64,000 nt of DNA, taken from [Clostridium] asparagiforme DSM 15981 (GTDB taxonomy: Bacteria > Bacillota > Clostridia > Lachnospirales > Lachnospiraceae). Shown here one piece after another: positions 25,595-33,553 of the stretch. Location of the stretch: the NCBI GenBank assembly GCA_025149125.1, contig CP102272.1, positions 5,270,001 through 5,334,000 on the forward strand, written 5' to 3'. The notes below the pieces were generated by a model. The model made no database searches. It had not been told where the DNA came from and saw nothing but the letters and a program-made list of their open reading frames with translations. Numbering within the stretch: position 1 is the stretch's first letter; each line of letters opens with the position of its first letter. The position numbers were made by a program, and so were the translations under genes.

Positions 25595-26137
25595 TTATAC
25601 ATTTTTTCCCATCTCATAGGCATCCGCCAACGCACCTGCGTTATCCCGGATCGCGCCCTTTTCATCCGCCCCGGTTCCCCTGACCACTCCGGCCAGGCGG
25701 GCCTGCTCAAAGCAGCTGATCCACCCCTCAAGCCCCTTCACCGCCCCGTCCATGGAGGCCGCATCCCCGTCCGCCGAGGACGCCAGCAGATAGACGCCGC
25801 CAAAGGCGTACTTCGCCGGAAACAGCGGGTTGGTGCGGTCCAGCAGCGTTTTCATCTGGCCCGACATCTCATAAAAGTAAATGGGCGCGGCAAATACCAG
25901 CACATCCGCCTGTTTCATCTGTGCCACGATTGTTTCCGCATCGTCGTGGATCACGCATTTCTGGGTGGCCTGGCAGGCCAGACAACCTTTGCAGAAGTTG
26001 ATTTTCTTGTCATAGAGGCAAATCTTTTTCACATCGTGGCCTGCCTCAGCGGCCCCTCTCATAAATTCGTCCGCCAGGGTTTCCGAATTGCCGCCCGCGC
26101 GGGGGCTGGTGGACAGAACAAGAACCTTCTTACCCAT
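25595..26137 (-). CDS. Flavodoxin-family NAD(P)H-dependent oxidoreductase
   Basis: This 180-residue flavoprotein is of the NADPH-dependent FMN reductase/iron-sulfur flavoprotein type. FMN phosphate binding is at LSTSPRAGGNSETLADEF; a cysteine cluster NFCKGCLACQATQKC follows near residues 49-63 and could hold an Fe-S centre or be redox-active. PIYFYEMSGQMKTLLDR is the conserved flavin-proximal loop. AAAGGAG precedes the ATG. It lies 11 bases after the iron alcohol dehydrogenase gene, so the two enzymes are probably co-expressed in aldehyde or quinone reduction. Confidence 0.87.
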   Translation of the reverse strand: MGKKVLVLSTSPRAGGNSETLADEFMRGAAEAGHDVKKICLYDKKINFCKGCLACQATQKCVIHDDAETIVAQMKQADVLVFAAPIYFYEMSGQMKTLLDRTNPLFPAKYAFGGVYLLASSADGDAASMDGAVKGLEGWISCFEQARLAGVVRGTGADEKGAIRDNAGALADAYEMGKNV

Positions 26138-26148
26138 AATTTTCTCCT

Positions 26149-27318
26149 TTACGCCATACTGGCTTTTAATATTTCCACAATCTCATCGTGATCCGGCGCC
26201 CGGTATCCGCCGTCCATGGCAAAGGTGCCTGCGGCGATGCCATCCAGCATTTCCTCCGTCACCCCCAGCTCCCGGATGTCCATGACAAGGCCCAGCTCTC
26301 TCATATACCGTTCCATCCGCACAAGCCCCTCTTCCGCCACCGCCTCATCACTCTGTCCCTCTGGGTTCACATCCCACACGTTGACCGCAAAGCGCCTGAA
26401 CTTCGCCAGGCCGTAAGGCATGATAAACCGGTAATACGCCATGGAGACCGCGGACAGGGTCATGCCGTGAGTGGCGTCCGTGTAGGCCCCGATGGACTGG
26501 CCGATCATGTGCACCATCCAGTCCGTGGTCTTACCCTTGGCCACCAACGTGTTGAGCGCCCAGGTGGCGATCCACATGATATTGCTTCTGGCCTCGTAAT
26601 CCGTGGGATGTTCCGCCGCGATTCTGGCGCTGTGGATCAGGGATTTCAGCAGCCCCTCCATAATATAGTCGGAGGTATTGTCGTCCTCCCCGGAAAAATA
26701 CTGCTCCAGGATGTGGGACATAATATCGTAAAATCCCGCGATCATCTGATATCTGGGCAGGGTGAAGGTAAAGGCCGGGTTTAAAATGGAAAACTTCGGA
26801 AATACATTTTCGCCGAACACGTGGCCGATCTTCAGTTTCGTCTTGTGGTTGGTGATCACCGCGCCGCCGTTCATCTCAGAGCCCGTTCCCACCATGGTCA
26901 AAACGCAGCCAACCGGGATAATCCGGTTATCCACGTCCTCCATGCGCAGGTAGTATTTCTCCCAGGGATCCTCCTCACAGTGGGCGGAAACGGACACGGC
27001 CTTGGCGTAATCGCAGACCGAGCCGCCACCCACGGCCAGGATCAGATCCACCTGGTTCTCCCTCGCGATGCGGCAGCCCTCGTAAAGCTTTTCCACCGTG
27101 GGATTGGGCATGACGCCCGGGTCCTCAAAAATGTTCTTGCCGCCCTCGTCCAGAAGCTTTACCACCTGATCGTAGATACCGCTTCGTTTGATGGAGCCGC
27201 CGCCGTAAACCAGCATAACATTTTTTCCATATTTAGGGAGTTCCTCTCTCAGATTGCTCAGCGAATCCTCTCCGAAATACAGTTTTGTGGGGTTACAATA
27301 GCTGAAATTTCCTAACAT
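26149..27318 (-). CDS. Iron-containing alcohol dehydrogenase (butanol dehydrogenase/YqhD-like)
   Basis: This 389-residue group III alcohol dehydrogenase reduces aldehydes with NAD(P)H. The nucleotide site is GGGSVCDYAKAV near residue 97. Metal ligands fit Asp198 and His202 (GFYDIMSHILEQYF), His270 (WMVHMIG) and His284 (YTDATHGMTLS), all present. Length and spacing match the BdhA/YqhD subgroup. GAGAGGAG precedes the ATG. It follows a small helical-protein gene by 3 bases and precedes the flavodoxin gene by 11, making a tight operon that a LysR regulator divergent from the operon head may control. Confidence 0.92.
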   Translation of the reverse strand: MLGNFSYCNPTKLYFGEDSLSNLREELPKYGKNVMLVYGGGSIKRSGIYDQVVKLLDEGGKNIFEDPGVMPNPTVEKLYEGCRIARENQVDLILAVGGGSVCDYAKAVSVSAHCEEDPWEKYYLRMEDVDNRIIPVGCVLTMVGTGSEMNGGAVITNHKTKLKIGHVFGENVFPKFSILNPAFTFTLPRYQMIAGFYDIMSHILEQYFSGEDDNTSDYIMEGLLKSLIHSARIAAEHPTDYEARSNIMWIATWALNTLVAKGKTTDWMVHMIGQSIGAYTDATHGMTLSAVSMAYYRFIMPYGLAKFRRFAVNVWDVNPEGQSDEAVAEEGLVRMERYMRELGLVMDIRELGVTEEMLDGIAAGTFAMDGGYRAPDHDEIVEILKASMA

Positions 27319-27321
27319 ATC

Positions 27322-27576
27322 TCATTCTCCTCTCGTTCTTGTACCATCCGCCGCCCTCTTCATCTGAAATACCAGGTAATCCAGGCATTCGATCTGTTTC
27401 TCGTATTTGTGAATCTTTCCCAGCAGGCATTTCCGGTGCGTTTCCAGCAGGACAAACTGCTTCTGCCGCTCACCCGATCTGCAAAACTCCCGGAACTGTT
27501 CCACGGTCTCTCTGCCACACCCGGCGTCCCGGAGATTTTGCATGACTGCCTGGGAAATATCCGTATCTCCACACAT
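27322..27576 (-). CDS. Small helical protein resembling a MerR C-terminal domain
   Basis: This 84-residue protein is mostly helix: ETVEQFREFCRSG, then ETHRKCLLGKIHKYEKQIEC and LDYLVFQMKR. That second part looks like the dimerisation helix at the end of MerR-family regulators, but no DNA-binding domain is present. It may be a stand-alone accessory or effector-binding protein. AAAGAGG precedes the ATG at 27576. It sits 3 bases before the alcohol dehydrogenase gene, so translation is probably coupled. Confidence 0.6.
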   Translation of the reverse strand: MCGDTDISQAVMQNLRDAGCGRETVEQFREFCRSGERQKQFVLLETHRKCLLGKIHKYEKQIECLDYLVFQMKRAADGTRTRGE

Positions 27577-27622
27577 TTTCGCACCTCTTTCCTGTGGGAA
27601 CCGCCTCCATGATCCGCCAATG

Positions 27623-28264
27623 TCACGGTCCGCCTGGCGGGCCGTCACCAGCTCGGTCCGCCAGGAAAAATGTCACCGTCACATCTCCCCGGCCAAGGGC
27701 CCGGGCCAGACCCGACGGGTCCTGGACAGCGCCCAGACGCGTATAACGGTACTCAGTATCAAAATCCTCGTAAAACAGCACCAGGCAGTCGGAGCCGAAC
27801 AGCATCAGGTCGCCTGCGTGAAGTTCCCCGATCCGTTCAGCGCTCTCAGGCAAGGGGGCCGGGAGGTCGTAGTACTTTTCGTTGCCGTTGAGTTCCTTCA
27901 TGTTGACCGTCATTGGCAGCTGTTGGGCCAGAGCGTGTCTGAAAATTGCTTTCCGTCAGATGTGCGTCCCACTTTGTGGGAGATTTGGTCCCGATGAGGG
28001 AGGCGTAGCGGGCTACGTTGACCGAATTGGGGCCAAATATGCCGCGAAGTGGGGCGTGCAGATGGCGGGAATGAATTTACAGACACGCTCCAGAGCCCGG
28101 GCGGCGTCATGATCAAAAAGAAGCGCCTCAAAGGCCTTGTCTTCTACTTGAATTGTCACTTGAATCATCGTTTCCCGGGTCTCGGACGCCGCCGTGACCA
28201 ACGCCGCTCCCGGAACTGTTGCCGCCGCTGTGATCAATAGCAATGTTATCAATAATCGTCTCAA
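27623..28264 (-). pseudogene. Cyclophilin-like fold secreted protein, interrupted by a MITE
   Basis: The 5' part encodes a signal peptide (MRRLLITLLLITAAATVPGA) and the first strands of a cyclophilin-like domain, up to DHDAARAL. The 3' part resumes as VNMKELNGNEKYYDLP and later LMLFGSDCLVLFYEDF, TRLGAVQDPSGLARALG and VTVTFF, all family-typical. Between them lies a 158-bp inverted-repeat element with a CTGG target duplication that brings an in-frame stop. Removing the element plus one CTGG joins the parts as ARALAQQLPMTVNMKELNG, the expected conserved sequence. The gene heads the alcohol dehydrogenase/flavodoxin operon. Confidence 0.85.
27928..28093. mobile_element. 158-bp MITE with CCAG target-site duplication
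   Basis: The element at 27932-28089 begins AGCGTGTCTGAAAATT and ends with its near-perfect inverse (one mismatch). It is flanked by direct CCAG repeats. The interior is also imperfectly palindromic, so the whole element folds as one long hairpin. It has no coding capacity and must be moved by a transposase elsewhere. A shorter relative lies at 39781-39849. Confidence 0.85.
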
Positions 28265-28386
28265 AATGGCCTCCTCTCGATTCTGACCGCCAATAGGACC
28301 GTTACGGACTCAGGCGCGCCCTGTTCTCTGCCTTTATTTTAGTTGAAACATCGTCCGATATCAAATGCTTATATTAAATGCATTCT

Positions 28387-28421
28387 CATGCTTGACAGGC
28401 ATGATATTTCAAGTCTATAAT
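28387..28421 (+). promoter_or_regulatory. lysR promoter with overlapping operator
   Basis: TTGACA (28392-28397) and TATAAT (28416-28421) are 18 bases apart. CATGC-N7-GCATG at 28387-28403 is an inverted repeat covering the -35, typical for LysR autoregulation and for control of the divergent operon. Confidence 0.7.
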
Positions 28422-28505
28422 TTCCCTGGGTTAAGTGAAATTCTTACTGCAACATTGAAGTTGTAACTGCATTCACGATCGTTTGGGGAAAGAGAGGAAA
28501 TCCGA

Positions 28506-29402
28506 TTGGAACTCCGCGTTTTGAAATATTTCCTGGCCGTCGCCAGAGAAGAAAGTATATCAGGGGCCGCTCAGGCCCTGCATATGACCCAGCCCACCCT
28601 GTCCCGGCAGCTGATGGACCTGGAGGAGGAATTGGGCAAACAGCTGTTGATCCGCGGAAGCCGCAGGATCACCCTCACGGAGGAGGGAATGCTCCTGCGC
28701 AAGCGGGCTGCGGAAATCCTCGATCTGGTAGAAAAGGCGGAAGCCGAGCTGACTGCGCCGGATGAAGTGGTGAACGGCGATATCTACATCGGCGGCGGCG
28801 AGACCGAGGCCATGAGAATGATAGCGGAAATCGCCACCGGCCTGCAGCAATCCTGCCCCGATATCCGCTATCACCTGTACAGCGGCAACGCCGACGATGT
28901 GACGGAGCGCCTGGACAAAGGACTGCTGGATTTTGGAGTCCTCATCGAGCCTGCCAACATGAAGAAATACGACTATATCCGTCTTCCCGCCACCGACACC
29001 TGGGGATTGCTGATGCCCAGGGACTGCCCCCTGGCGGCCCATCCCGTAATCCGCCCGCAAGACCTGTGGGATCTCCCCATCATCACCTCCCGGCAATCCA
29101 TGCTAAGCAACGAATTTTCCGGCTGGCTGGGAAAGGAGTTCGAAAAGCTGAGAATCGTCGCCACCTACAACCTGGTGTACAACGCCTCCCTTCTGGTGGC
29201 CGCCGGCATGGGTTACGCCCTGTGTCTGGACAAGCTGGTCAATACTTCAAAGGAAAGCCCCCTGTGCTTCCGCCCGCTGGAGCCCCGGATGGCAGTCCAT
29301 CTGGACATCGTGTGGAAAAAATACCAGGTTTTCTCCGGGGCGGCGGAACGGTTCCTGAAGGAGGTGCGGGAGGCATTTCACGGAAACGTGGGCGGGAATT
29401 AA
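28506..29402 (+). CDS. LysR family transcriptional regulator (redox cluster)
   Basis: This 298-residue LysR regulator has an N-terminal helix-turn-helix (SISGAAQALHMTQPTLSRQL) and a C-terminal periplasmic-binding-like effector domain (GDIYIGGGETEAMRMI; DFGVLIEP). The start is TTG, with GAGAGGAAA upstream; no in-frame ATG fits. It is divergent from the cyclophilin-like/alcohol dehydrogenase operon, its probable target, and its last codons overlap by four bases the end of the convergent cupin-CMD gene. Confidence 0.88.
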   Translation: MELRVLKYFLAVAREESISGAAQALHMTQPTLSRQLMDLEEELGKQLLIRGSRRITLTEEGMLLRKRAAEILDLVEKAEAELTAPDEVVNGDIYIGGGETEAMRMIAEIATGLQQSCPDIRYHLYSGNADDVTERLDKGLLDFGVLIEPANMKKYDYIRLPATDTWGLLMPRDCPLAAHPVIRPQDLWDLPIITSRQSMLSNEFSGWLGKEFEKLRIVATYNLVYNASLLVAAGMGYALCLDKLVNTSKESPLCFRPLEPRMAVHLDIVWKKYQVFSGAAERFLKEVREAFHGNVGGN

Positions 29403-30538
29403 ACTTCTGTGCGATCCACGGCCTCATCCACGCACCGCAGCGCGTTCAGACACCGCGGGTATCCGATAAAGGGAACCCATTGGGAAATGATCTGAATTAA
29501 AAACGCCTTATCATTTCCCAGCCGGATATTGGCCGCGATGTGGCTGGCCAGCTGGGGTTCGCAGCCGCCCTGGGCAGCCAGGAAGCAGAAGGTAATCATC
29601 TCCCTCTGCCGGTAATCCAGACCGTTTCTGGTATAATAGTCCCCGAAGCAGTTCTCCGCCAGCCAGCGGTTGATGTGGCGGCTCTCCTCCGGCCCGGACT
29701 TCCAGAAATCCCTCATTCTCTCGCCGAAGATATCCACCTGGGCCTGGCTGCCCTTCTCCAGACGGTTCTCCAGGGTCGTCCCCAACTGCCCTTCCAGGGG
29801 AAGCTTAATCCCCCGCCGGGCAAAGACCTCGTTTACCACCCGCAGAAAGGGTAATACCCGGCCGATCCCCAGATACGCCACCGCCTGATAAAGGAGCTCC
29901 TTCACCTCCACCGGTCTCACCCCCGTCTCCAGCGCAGCGGGCAGCAGAGCACCAAACTCATCCGTTCCCTGGCTTCCGGCCAGCGCCGCCAGAATTGCCA
30001 GCATCCGGGTGCGCCCGTCCAGATCGCCGCTGTCTGCCACTTCCCGTAAGGCGAAATGGTTAAACCGCTCCGTGAACTCCGGGTCTGTGTCCGACAATCC
30101 GCAGTGGCGCGCAAACGCCGGTACGTTGCTCTCACACGCCGCGTACTCCTCATCCGACACCGCCTCGCACCACTCATTCGTGCACCCCTCCCCTGGAACC
30201 TCGATGGCCAGGTGCTGAAACCAGGAGTCCGGCGCTGCGCCGTGCCAGTGCTTCACCTCCGGCGGGATGTGAACCACTGCACCGGGATAAAGGGCCACCG
30301 GCTCCTTCCCCCACTCCTGATAATAGCCGTTTCCCGCGGTCACCAGCAGCATCTGCCCGCCGCCCTTTCTGGCGTGGTGAATATGCCAGTTGTTGCGGCA
30401 ACCCGGCTCAAAGGTCACGTTCCCCATCGTCACCTGATCGGTGGACAACATGTTCAGATAGCTCTGTCCCACGAAATACCTGGCATACGCATCATTGGGC
30501 TTCCCTGTGGGAAACACGCTCATCTCTCTTTTTTCCAT
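29399..30538 (-). CDS. Cupin and double carboxymuconolactone decarboxylase fusion
   Basis: This 379-residue protein starts with a cupin (NWHIHHARKGGGQMLLV carries the metal-binding His pair, and HIPPEVKHWHGAAP the second motif). Two carboxymuconolactone decarboxylase (CMD/AhpD-like) helical domains follow, around GRTRMLAILAALAGSQGTDEF and RQREMITFCFLAAQGGCEPQLASH. CMD domains occur in peroxidase partners and decarboxylases; the cupin-CMD fusion is common in gut anaerobes with unproven function. AAGGAAGG precedes the ATG at 30538. It is divergent from the next LysR gene. Confidence 0.85.
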   Translation of the reverse strand: MEKREMSVFPTGKPNDAYARYFVGQSYLNMLSTDQVTMGNVTFEPGCRNNWHIHHARKGGGQMLLVTAGNGYYQEWGKEPVALYPGAVVHIPPEVKHWHGAAPDSWFQHLAIEVPGEGCTNEWCEAVSDEEYAACESNVPAFARHCGLSDTDPEFTERFNHFALREVADSGDLDGRTRMLAILAALAGSQGTDEFGALLPAALETGVRPVEVKELLYQAVAYLGIGRVLPFLRVVNEVFARRGIKLPLEGQLGTTLENRLEKGSQAQVDIFGERMRDFWKSGPEESRHINRWLAENCFGDYYTRNGLDYRQREMITFCFLAAQGGCEPQLASHIAANIRLGNDKAFLIQIISQWVPFIGYPRCLNALRCVDEAVDRTEV

Positions 30539-30631
30539 TGACTTAAACCTTCCTTTCACCCTGCAATTTACCGTCTGTTATAAGGTTATTATGCCATAAC
30601 CACCTTTGTCCTTGAATCTCCGTTTCGTTTT

Positions 30632-30660
30632 CATAGTATAAACTATCAGTTTATACTATG
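30632..30660. promoter_or_regulatory. Perfect 29-bp palindrome, likely LysR operator
   Basis: CATAGTATAAACT and its exact inverse flank ATC. A related but imperfect copy overlaps the lysR start region (about 30754-30779). Both lie in the divergent gap between cupin-CMD and lysR. Confidence 0.7.
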
Positions 30661-30681
30661 GCTGCAAAAAACACATAAAAA

Positions 30682-30709
30682 GCGCCGGATACATTTCTAT
30701 ATCCAGCGC
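30682..30709 (-). terminator. Minus-strand terminator-like hairpin in the divergent gap
   Basis: GCGC-x-GGATA pairs with TATCC-x-GCGC, and on the minus strand TTTTTATGTGTTTTTT follows. There is no minus-strand gene upstream, so it may attenuate a leader of cupin-CMD or stop antisense transcription from the lysR side. Confidence 0.5.
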
Positions 30710-30727
30710 AATACAATCATATTTTAT

Positions 30728-30756
30728 TTGACACCATCCCATCAATCCGCTATCAT
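30728..30756 (+). promoter_or_regulatory. Promoter of the second lysR gene
   Basis: TTGACA and TATCAT are separated by 17 bases, with the start about 35 bases before the ATG. The imperfect operator copy overlaps it. Confidence 0.65.
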
Positions 30757-30798
30757 AATATAAACCAATCATTTACACCAAAAAAGGAGGAATCCCTC

Positions 30799-31689
30799 AT
30801 GTACAACAACCTGCTGACTACCCTGATCGCGGTTGCTGACTGCGGCAGCTTCACAAAAGCCGCCGAGCGCCTGTACATTTCACCCACCGCCGTCATGAAA
30901 CAGATCAACGCCCTGGAAAAGCATCTGGACTTAAAGCTTTTAGACCGGACTGCCACCGGCGTACGCCTGACCGGCGCCGGGGCCGTGATCTATCAGGACG
31001 CCAGGTTTCTCATCGACTACTCCAACAAATCCGTAGCCAGCGCGAAAATGGCCGCCCGCGCGGAGCAGACCACTTTCCGCGTGGGCACGTCCCTGCTGAA
31101 CCCGGCGAAGCCCTTCATGGACCTGTGGTACAGGGTGAACCGGTATTTTCCAGATTACAAACTCCATCTGGTTCCCTTTGAGGACGACCATGATGGGATT
31201 ATCACGGAGCTGTCACGGCTGGGGGAGAAATTCGACTTTCTGATCGGGGTCTGCGACTCCAGGACCTGGCTCAGCCACTGCAATCTGCTCCCGCTGGGCC
31301 GCTACCGGAAAATGATCGCAGTCTCAAGGGAGCACCGCCTCGCCCAAAAGCCCCTGATCCGCCTGGAGGACCTGTACAGCGAAACCCTGATGATGGTCAA
31401 AAAAGGGGATTCCGGCACAAACGACATGATCCGCGCCTATCTTTCCAAATATCATCCCCAAATCCGCCTGGAGGACACGCCGCCCTTTTACGACATGTCC
31501 GTATTCAACCGCTGCGCGGAAACCGGCAACGTGCTGCTCACCCTGGAGTGCTGGACGGAGGTGCACCCGGCCCTGGTATCCATTCCGGTAGACTGGGATT
31601 ACACCATCTCCTACGGCCTGCTGTACAGCCTGAATCCCACTGGGGACGTGCGCCGGTTTGTGGAGACTGTGGAAAAAAACGTTTTATAA
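30799..31689 (+). CDS. LysR family transcriptional regulator
   Basis: This 296-residue regulator has the LysR helix-turn-helix at the N-terminus (GSFTKAAERLYISPTAVMKQ) and an effector domain (DFLIGVCDSRTWLSHC). AAGGAGG lies eight bases before the ATG. It is divergent from the cupin-CMD gene across a 260-base gap with a perfect palindrome; control of that gene is likely. Converges on the HAD phosphatase gene. Confidence 0.88.
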   Translation: MYNNLLTTLIAVADCGSFTKAAERLYISPTAVMKQINALEKHLDLKLLDRTATGVRLTGAGAVIYQDARFLIDYSNKSVASAKMAARAEQTTFRVGTSLLNPAKPFMDLWYRVNRYFPDYKLHLVPFEDDHDGIITELSRLGEKFDFLIGVCDSRTWLSHCNLLPLGRYRKMIAVSREHRLAQKPLIRLEDLYSETLMMVKKGDSGTNDMIRAYLSKYHPQIRLEDTPPFYDMSVFNRCAETGNVLLTLECWTEVHPALVSIPVDWDYTISYGLLYSLNPTGDVRRFVETVEKNVL

Positions 31690-31827
31690 TCCGTTTATGC
31701 CGCCTTCCGCTCCCGGATTCTTGCACACTTACTTTACCACCAGTCAGCCTGAACAGCGCCTCATGTCCCTCCACGACCGCGGCCGGTATTTTCTTTCGTA
31801 CGGCTCATCATGTTCCGGATTGCAAGG

Positions 31828-32649
31828 TCACGGCCGGAGCAGATACCGCTCCACCGCCTCCGCGCACCCGTCGTGGTCGCAGTCCGCTACCACCACGTCC
31901 GCAACGGCCTTGATCGCTTCCCCGGCGTTTGCCATGGCCACGGCCAAACCCGCTTTTTTCAGGGCCTCCAGGTCGTTGTCCGCGTCGCCCACCACGATGG
32001 TCTGCTCCATGGGCAGATTCAGGCAGGCGCAGAGCTTTTCCAGGCCCACGCCCTTGTCGCAGCCAGGTGCCGACAGCTCCAGGGACGTGGTCTCCGCCCG
32101 GGCCATGGCCACCTCAAGCCCGGAAGCCCGGATCCGCTCCTCGGTTCTGTCCCGGGACTGTGGGCTCGTATGGTAAATGTTCACCTTGGCAGCCGGAAAC
32201 GGTTTTTCCCCGTACATGCGGCCGATATCTTCCCACTTCACCGTGACGCGGTTAAACTGATCCTGATAAACTCCCATGCCAAACCGCTCCATCTGCTTAC
32301 AATGGCTTTTCTGGACAATGCACTGCTCCAGCAGAATGTGGGGCATCGCCTGCTCCATGGCGGCCAGCTCCAGAAGCTGCTTCACCGTCTCCACGCTCAG
32401 AAGACTGGAATACAGCGTGCGTTTCTCCTTCAAGTCGTACACCAGCGCACCGCTGGCACAGTTTAAATAGCGAACCTCGGGAATCAGCCCAAGATACTCC
32501 TCCAGCTCCGACAGGCAGCGGCCCGTGTTGAGGATCACCGTCTTTCCCGCCCGGGCCGCCGCGGCGATCGCCCTCCTGTTTCCCGGCGAAATCTGCTTGT
32601 CCGATCCCAGAAGCGTTCCATCCATATCAAATGCGATTAACTGGTACAT
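31828..32649 (-). CDS. Cof-type HAD-IIB hydrolase
   Basis: This is a 273-residue sugar-phosphatase-like HAD enzyme. Motif I is IAFDMDGTLLGSD (nucleophile Asp8), motif II is ILNTGRCLSE, motif III is the Lys in GCDKGVGLEKL, and motif IV is VVGDADNDLEALKKAG. The C2 cap between motifs II and III marks the IIB subgroup, which hydrolyses varied sugar phosphates and cofactors. GGAGG precedes the ATG at 32649. It appears monocistronic. Confidence 0.92.
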   Translation of the reverse strand: MYQLIAFDMDGTLLGSDKQISPGNRRAIAAAARAGKTVILNTGRCLSELEEYLGLIPEVRYLNCASGALVYDLKEKRTLYSSLLSVETVKQLLELAAMEQAMPHILLEQCIVQKSHCKQMERFGMGVYQDQFNRVTVKWEDIGRMYGEKPFPAAKVNIYHTSPQSRDRTEERIRASGLEVAMARAETTSLELSAPGCDKGVGLEKLCACLNLPMEQTIVVGDADNDLEALKKAGLAVAMANAGEAIKAVADVVVADCDHDGCAEAVERYLLRP

Positions 32650-32754
32650 TTTGTTCCTCCGTGTTGATTCCATTTTGTAAATCCGGCCGGAAATACGTCA
32701 ACGTTCCAGGCCGCCCAACTCAACATCTTCAGCGGCCTGCTTCCCTGTGAAGTT

Positions 32755-32788
32755 TTACAGGATACTTGAAAACTCAAGTATCCTGTAA
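32755..32788. other. Perfect 15-bp inverted repeat
   Basis: TTACAGGATACTTGA and its exact inverse flank AAAC. A T-run follows only on the plus strand, where no gene ends, so it is poorly placed as a terminator for the minus-strand zinc-ribbon gene that stops at 32792. Confidence 0.7.
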
Positions 32789-32791
32789 TTT

Positions 32792-33541
32792 TTAAATATT
32801 CCCAGAAAAAAGCGGCAATTCGCCCGTATTCTGATAACTGTCAATATACTCTTCCATCAGCTCATCCCTCACCAGCTCTCCTTTTGTGCTCAATTCCTCA
32901 ATCATAAAAAACGTGTTGCTTGTATCCTGCCGTATGGAGTTCAACTCAGAGGTAAGAAAGCCGTTTTCCACAAAGACTGCCTTGAATTCAGTGATATAAT
33001 AATCGTCTGTCTCAGATTTTATGGATGGATGATAGTCGGCATCATCAAGGCTCTGCCGGGATATTACAAAACCAATTCCATCTATACGGCAGGTCATTTT
33101 TCTCTGCTCCACATTAACCTTGATATCCGTTAGCTCCAAACGGTTATTGACATAACCCGCCTGCTTAAGCACCATATAGCCGATCGCTGCCATTTTATTC
33201 GCATCAAAACGCACATTCAGCTCTGCAATCCTATCCTGTGCGCTCTGAAAATTCTGCTCATCTTCTGGAATTACCATGGAATAATAATCAAACGCTTTTC
33301 TGTACTCATTCTGGTTTTCATATAAATGGGCCTGGTCAAAAGCTTCCGCAGACATCTGAACCGGCTTTACATTTCGAATATAGTATGTATAAGCTCCCAC
33401 TCCGGCAATCACCAGGAATAAAATAAACAGTAAAATAAATTTTCCCCAGGCCCGTTTCCCACCTGGTCTAATCTGTTCCCCGCATTGATTGCAGAATATC
33501 ATCTCATCTGACAGTTGCGCACCACATTTTGGACAAACCAT
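32792..33541 (-). CDS. Zinc-ribbon membrane protein, unknown function
   Basis: This 249-residue protein begins with a zinc ribbon (CPKCG and CNQCG), then one membrane helix (FILLFILFLVIAGVGAYTYYI, about 35-55), then an extracellular region starting with a TPR-like stretch (EAFDQAHLYENQNEYRKAFDYY). The AT-rich composition contrasts with neighbouring genes. AAAGGGAGG precedes the ATG. It lies 12 bases after a second zinc-ribbon protein gene, with the same topology; the two probably form a membrane complex. Confidence 0.7.
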   Translation of the reverse strand: MVCPKCGAQLSDEMIFCNQCGEQIRPGGKRAWGKFILLFILFLVIAGVGAYTYYIRNVKPVQMSAEAFDQAHLYENQNEYRKAFDYYSMVIPEDEQNFQSAQDRIAELNVRFDANKMAAIGYMVLKQAGYVNNRLELTDIKVNVEQRKMTCRIDGIGFVISRQSLDDADYHPSIKSETDDYYITEFKAVFVENGFLTSELNSIRQDTSNTFFMIEELSTKGELVRDELMEEYIDSYQNTGELPLFSGNI

Positions 33542-33553
33542 TTGAACCTCCCT

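Noticed and set aside
32755..32788. Terminator of the zinc-ribbon operon
   Set aside because: The T-run is on the wrong strand; the repeat is recorded as an unexplained inverted repeat instead.
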